Assembly: GCA_948514155.1 (NCBI GenBank)
Contig: CAOQYA010000008.1
Span: 1-41,849 of the forward strand
Direction: 5' to 3'
From: an uncultured Eubacteriales bacterium
GTDB taxonomy: Bacteria > Bacillota > Clostridia > Christensenellales > UBA1242
Length of the DNA: 41,849 nucleotides
A program made the position numbers and the translations under genes. This document shows, piece by piece, positions 39,618 to 41,849 of the stretch. The notes under the pieces were generated by a model. That model ran no database searches. It had not been told where the DNA came from and was given only the letters and a program-made list of their open reading frames with translations. Numbering within the stretch: position 1 is the first letter of the stretch; every line of letters starts with the position of its first letter.

Positions 39618-40487
39618 ATGAATTATCAAATTGACTGCTCATATCAGCACATAAAATATTATTTAATGGTCGCATCTAAGAAGAACATTTCGCGTGCGGC
39701 ACAGCATCTTGGAATAACCCAGTCGGCGCTCAGCCAGGCTATGAAGAACTTGGAAGAAAGCCTTGGCGTCACTCTTTTTTATCGCAACACAAGGGGAATC
39801 GAGCTGACCGAAGAAGGCGAGATTTTTTATCAAAACGCTCTTGCTGGCGATGTTAGTTTTAAGCAGGCAATCACAAAAACACTGCAAAATAAAAATTTCA
39901 AGAACTTTAAGACTTTCAAAATAGGCGGGTCGGAGTCTATTATAGATTTTTATATTTTGCCGAAAATGAGAGAAATTAAAAAAGCGTTTCCAAACTTAAA
40001 TATTGAATTTGTCGGTCGAATTCGTGAAAATGAACTGCAAAAATCGCTTCAAAATGAAAAAGTTGACCTAATTTTGTTTAAAAGTTCGCGCGATATAATT
40101 ATGAAACAGGTTTCTTGTAATAGAGTAAAAAAACTCGAATATGCATTTATGTATAGCCCCAAACACTTTTCCTTGCCTAAACAAATGACTATGCAAGAAT
40201 TATCGAAATACGATGTGATAATCAAGCGCCGAGAAAACACACCGGAAAACTTTTTCATGATGTCGGCTTTTCCAAAAATTATCATTGCTTGCACCGATGC
40301 AAGTGTAAGAAATTTAATAAAAGAAGGGGCGGGCATTGGCAACTGCGAGAAAGAGGCTTGCAAAGGTCTGGGGCTGAAACAAGTTATCGTCACAGATTTG
40401 CAAGAGAGAAAACATAATCTTTATGTGGCATATGAAGACCACAGCGATTTGGCAAAAAAGGTGGCAAAAACTCTTTTCCAGTTATAA
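39618..40487 (+). CDS. LysR-family transcriptional regulator
   Basis: Of 289 aa, the N-terminal winged helix (about 10-72) has the LysR signature SRAAQHLGITQSALSQAMKNLEESLGVTLFYR. The rest (about 95-289) is a divergent periplasmic-binding-protein-like effector domain whose ligand cannot be guessed. It lies alone between a collagen-like gene and a kinase-like gene, all on the same strand. LysR proteins often act on a neighbour, so the kinase-like gene is a candidate target, but no T-N11-A box was confirmed. Confidence 0.9.
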   Translation: MNYQIDCSYQHIKYYLMVASKKNISRAAQHLGITQSALSQAMKNLEESLGVTLFYRNTRGIELTEEGEIFYQNALAGDVSFKQAITKTLQNKNFKNFKTFKIGGSESIIDFYILPKMREIKKAFPNLNIEFVGRIRENELQKSLQNEKVDLILFKSSRDIIMKQVSCNRVKKLEYAFMYSPKHFSLPKQMTMQELSKYDVIIKRRENTPENFFMMSAFPKIIIACTDASVRNLIKEGAGIGNCEKEACKGLGLKQVIVTDLQERKHNLYVAYEDHSDLAKKVAKTLFQL

Positions 40488-40518
40488 GATTTTTTAATAA
40501 CATTATAAATATTTAAAA

Positions 40519-40548
40519 TGTCAGATTTCGAAAAAAATGTGATATAGT
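40519..40548 (+). promoter_or_regulatory. Promoter of the kinase-like gene
   Basis: TATAGT (40543-40548) with an extended TGA in front, and TGTCAG (40519-40524) as a partial -35 at 18 bp. A GAGGAAGGGA ribosome site precedes the ATG at 40568. Confidence 0.5.
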
Positions 40549-40567
40549 TTTTCTCGAGGAAGGGAAA

Positions 40568-41849
40568 ATGAAAGAATTTGACGGAATTGATTTTTTAAAG
40601 AACGCAAAAAATGTGGGAATTGTCACTGGAGGACATTCGGGCGCAAAAACATATTCGGCCGAAGTGGAAGGAAAAAAGTATTTTATCAAATTTCTAACCC
40701 ATGACAACTATCAATTTGAAAACGATTTGGAAGAAATATTTTCTTCTGCTGGCGTTGCGCACGCAAAGATTATCGAGCGCGGGTTTAATAAAGCCGGACA
40801 GAAATTTATAATCGAAGAGTTTTTAAACTGCCCGCGATATGATAAAGTGCTGGACGAACTGCTAATAAAATACATATATGAACATGGAATTAAAATGGGG
40901 CTCGCAATCGGCAGGGCAGGAAAAAACCCAATAGTTAAGAAGGCAAAGCGCGAAGGTGATTTCTCGCACGAATGGGATTTTATTAAAAGATATCTTTCTT
41001 CCTTTGTCGAGATTGAAAAATCGCAGAACATTTCGCAAGAGAACAAGAAATATCTTTGTAACTTGAAAAAGATAGTTGAAAAAGGTCTGCCTGTTCTTGA
41101 AAAGCCCGACCTTATTTTCACACTCTCAGATTTTAAGCCTTCTAACTTCATGTTTGAAAATCGTCAAGTTTTAGCCGTCGATTTCGAGCACTGCGGAATT
41201 AGGGAAGTCGCGCGTAGTGTGCTTTGGGGAATTGTAAGTTGGGATGTTGATAAGCTCCAAAAATTCTTCACATTTTTAAATGGATATTTGGACGGGCTTT
41301 ATGCTTTCAGTGTTCCCAAGCGTGTTTATAAAAAAATTAGCCTTATGTTTTATCTCATGGTTATTCGCCAAACTTGGCACATGATAGACGGGAAAGAGGA
41401 CGGGACAACAATCAACAAAGTTTTAGATGCCTACAGATTGAAATATGCGCCGGACCCTAAATTCAACATCTCCAGCATTTTGAATTATGGCTTTAATCGC
41501 AAAGAAATTTCCTTCTTAAAAGGCTGTGAAATTGATTTTATGTCGGGAAGTTATTCGCCACTCAATCTTGTTTTTAGTGTGCGAAAAAAAGAGGAAAAAT
41601 TCTTTCTTAAACTTATTGCACTCAAAGACACTGCAAAAATATTTAAAAGAAATTATAACATTCTTACAAAACTTGCAATTCCAACGCCGAAACTGATTGA
41701 TAGCGGCATTCTTTCTAACGGGCGGGAGTATGTTTTAACAGAATATCTTGACGGTGAAGATTTGGAAAAAACAAAAAGGCTTGTTGATTTTCAGTCTGGG
41801 CAAGAAATTGGAATTAGTCTTGCAAAACAAATGAAAAAAAAAAAAAAAA
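40568..41849 (+). CDS. Protein with two kinase-like (APH-type) domains, 3' end missing
   Basis: The frame opens at 40568 and stays open for 427 codons to the window edge. The first domain (about 1-290) has a glycine-rich loop region (TGGHSGAKTY, 20-29), a Lys in KKYFIKF (K41), a catalytic-loop-like SDFKPSNFM (D188, N193; the usual HxD His is missing) and a DFG-like VDFEH (D205). This is the layout of aminoglycoside/choline phosphotransferases. A second similar domain starts near residue 300 (LKGCEIDFMSGSYSPLNLVF, FFLKLIALKD, YVLTEYLDGEDL) and is cut off. Substrate is unknown. Two tandem kinase-like domains in one chain are uncommon. Confidence 0.72.
   Translation, partial: MKEFDGIDFLKNAKNVGIVTGGHSGAKTYSAEVEGKKYFIKFLTHDNYQFENDLEEIFSSAGVAHAKIIERGFNKAGQKFIIEEFLNCPRYDKVLDELLIKYIYEHGIKMGLAIGRAGKNPIVKKAKREGDFSHEWDFIKRYLSSFVEIEKSQNISQENKKYLCNLKKIVEKGLPVLEKPDLIFTLSDFKPSNFMFENRQVLAVDFEHCGIREVARSVLWGIVSWDVDKLQKFFTFLNGYLDGLYAFSVPKRVYKKISLMFYLMVIRQTWHMIDGKEDGTTINKVLDAYRLKYAPDPKFNISSILNYGFNRKEISFLKGCEIDFMSGSYSPLNLVFSVRKKEEKFFLKLIALKDTAKIFKRNYNILTKLAIPTPKLIDSGILSNGREYVLTEYLDGEDLEKTKRLVDFQSGQEIGISLAKQMKKKKK
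41834..41849. other. Poly-A run at the window end
   Basis: Sixteen A in a row end the sequence inside the open kinase-like gene (as Lys codons). A homopolymer at the very end suggests an assembly break, so the last residues of that gene are unreliable. Confidence 0.7.

Overview
The window looks like a chromosomal segment of an uncultured, gut-type member of the Firmicutes (Bacillota), close to Clostridia. The evidence is gene content and order: recJ-relA-hemZ, rpsO-pnp-ylxY, ftsK/spoIIIE-rimO-pgsA-recA, miaB-mutS-mutL-miaA-ynbB, a spoIIM-like gene followed by dacF, a site-2 protease with scpA-scpB, and a SpoIVFB-like protease. Strong AGGAGG-type ribosome sites, sigma-A-type promoters and Rho-independent terminators fit this. 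Coding density is high, with many ATGA/TAATG/GTGA overlaps. The window ends at base 41849 in a run of 16 A inside an open gene, which suggests a contig end.

Layout. 1-765: terminators and a minus-strand helical protein of unknown function. 855-6693: recJ, a Rel-type ppGpp synthetase whose hydrolase site is lost, and hemZ. 6694-10447: rpsO, a roughly 200-nt structured region bounded by 15-nt direct repeats, pnp and ylxY. 10553-16583: ftsK, rimO, pgsA (with an FtsK-gamma-like tail) and recA. 16588-16696: a four-helix cloverleaf palindrome between recA and a convergent class A penicillin-binding protein. 18997-26686: a tRNA modification and mismatch repair operon. 26781-31746: envelope, sporulation-like and chromosome-segregation genes, including two M50 proteases. 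31764-35100: a possible Pycsar-like neighbourhood (a DUF5706-like membrane protein, small unknown genes, a membrane class III nucleotide cyclase, a zinc-ribbon membrane protein). 35097-37125: mnmA and a two-gene unknown operon. 37127-37900: a tRNA-Ser(GGA) gene embedded in duplicated fragments of itself and palindromic repeats. 38017-39519: a collagen-like surface protein. 39618-41849: a LysR regulator and a partial protein with two kinase-like domains.

Most interesting points: (1) the tRNA-Ser locus, with two 122-bp tandem units each carrying the first 18 nt of the tRNA plus a 12-nt antisense copy of its D-arm, and a duplicated 3' end beyond the terminator; (2) a PgsA lipid synthase fused to a winged-helix domain resembling the FtsK gamma domain encoded two genes upstream; (3) the structured element before pnp; (4) the recA/PBP cloverleaf; (5) repeated promoter layouts in which the -10 box lies about 6 nt before ATG, predicting leaderless mRNAs for several lead genes; (6) a long Rel protein with a dead HD site; (7) a cyclase near a DUF5706-like protein. 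All calls were made by reading the sequence; no database search or folding program was run.
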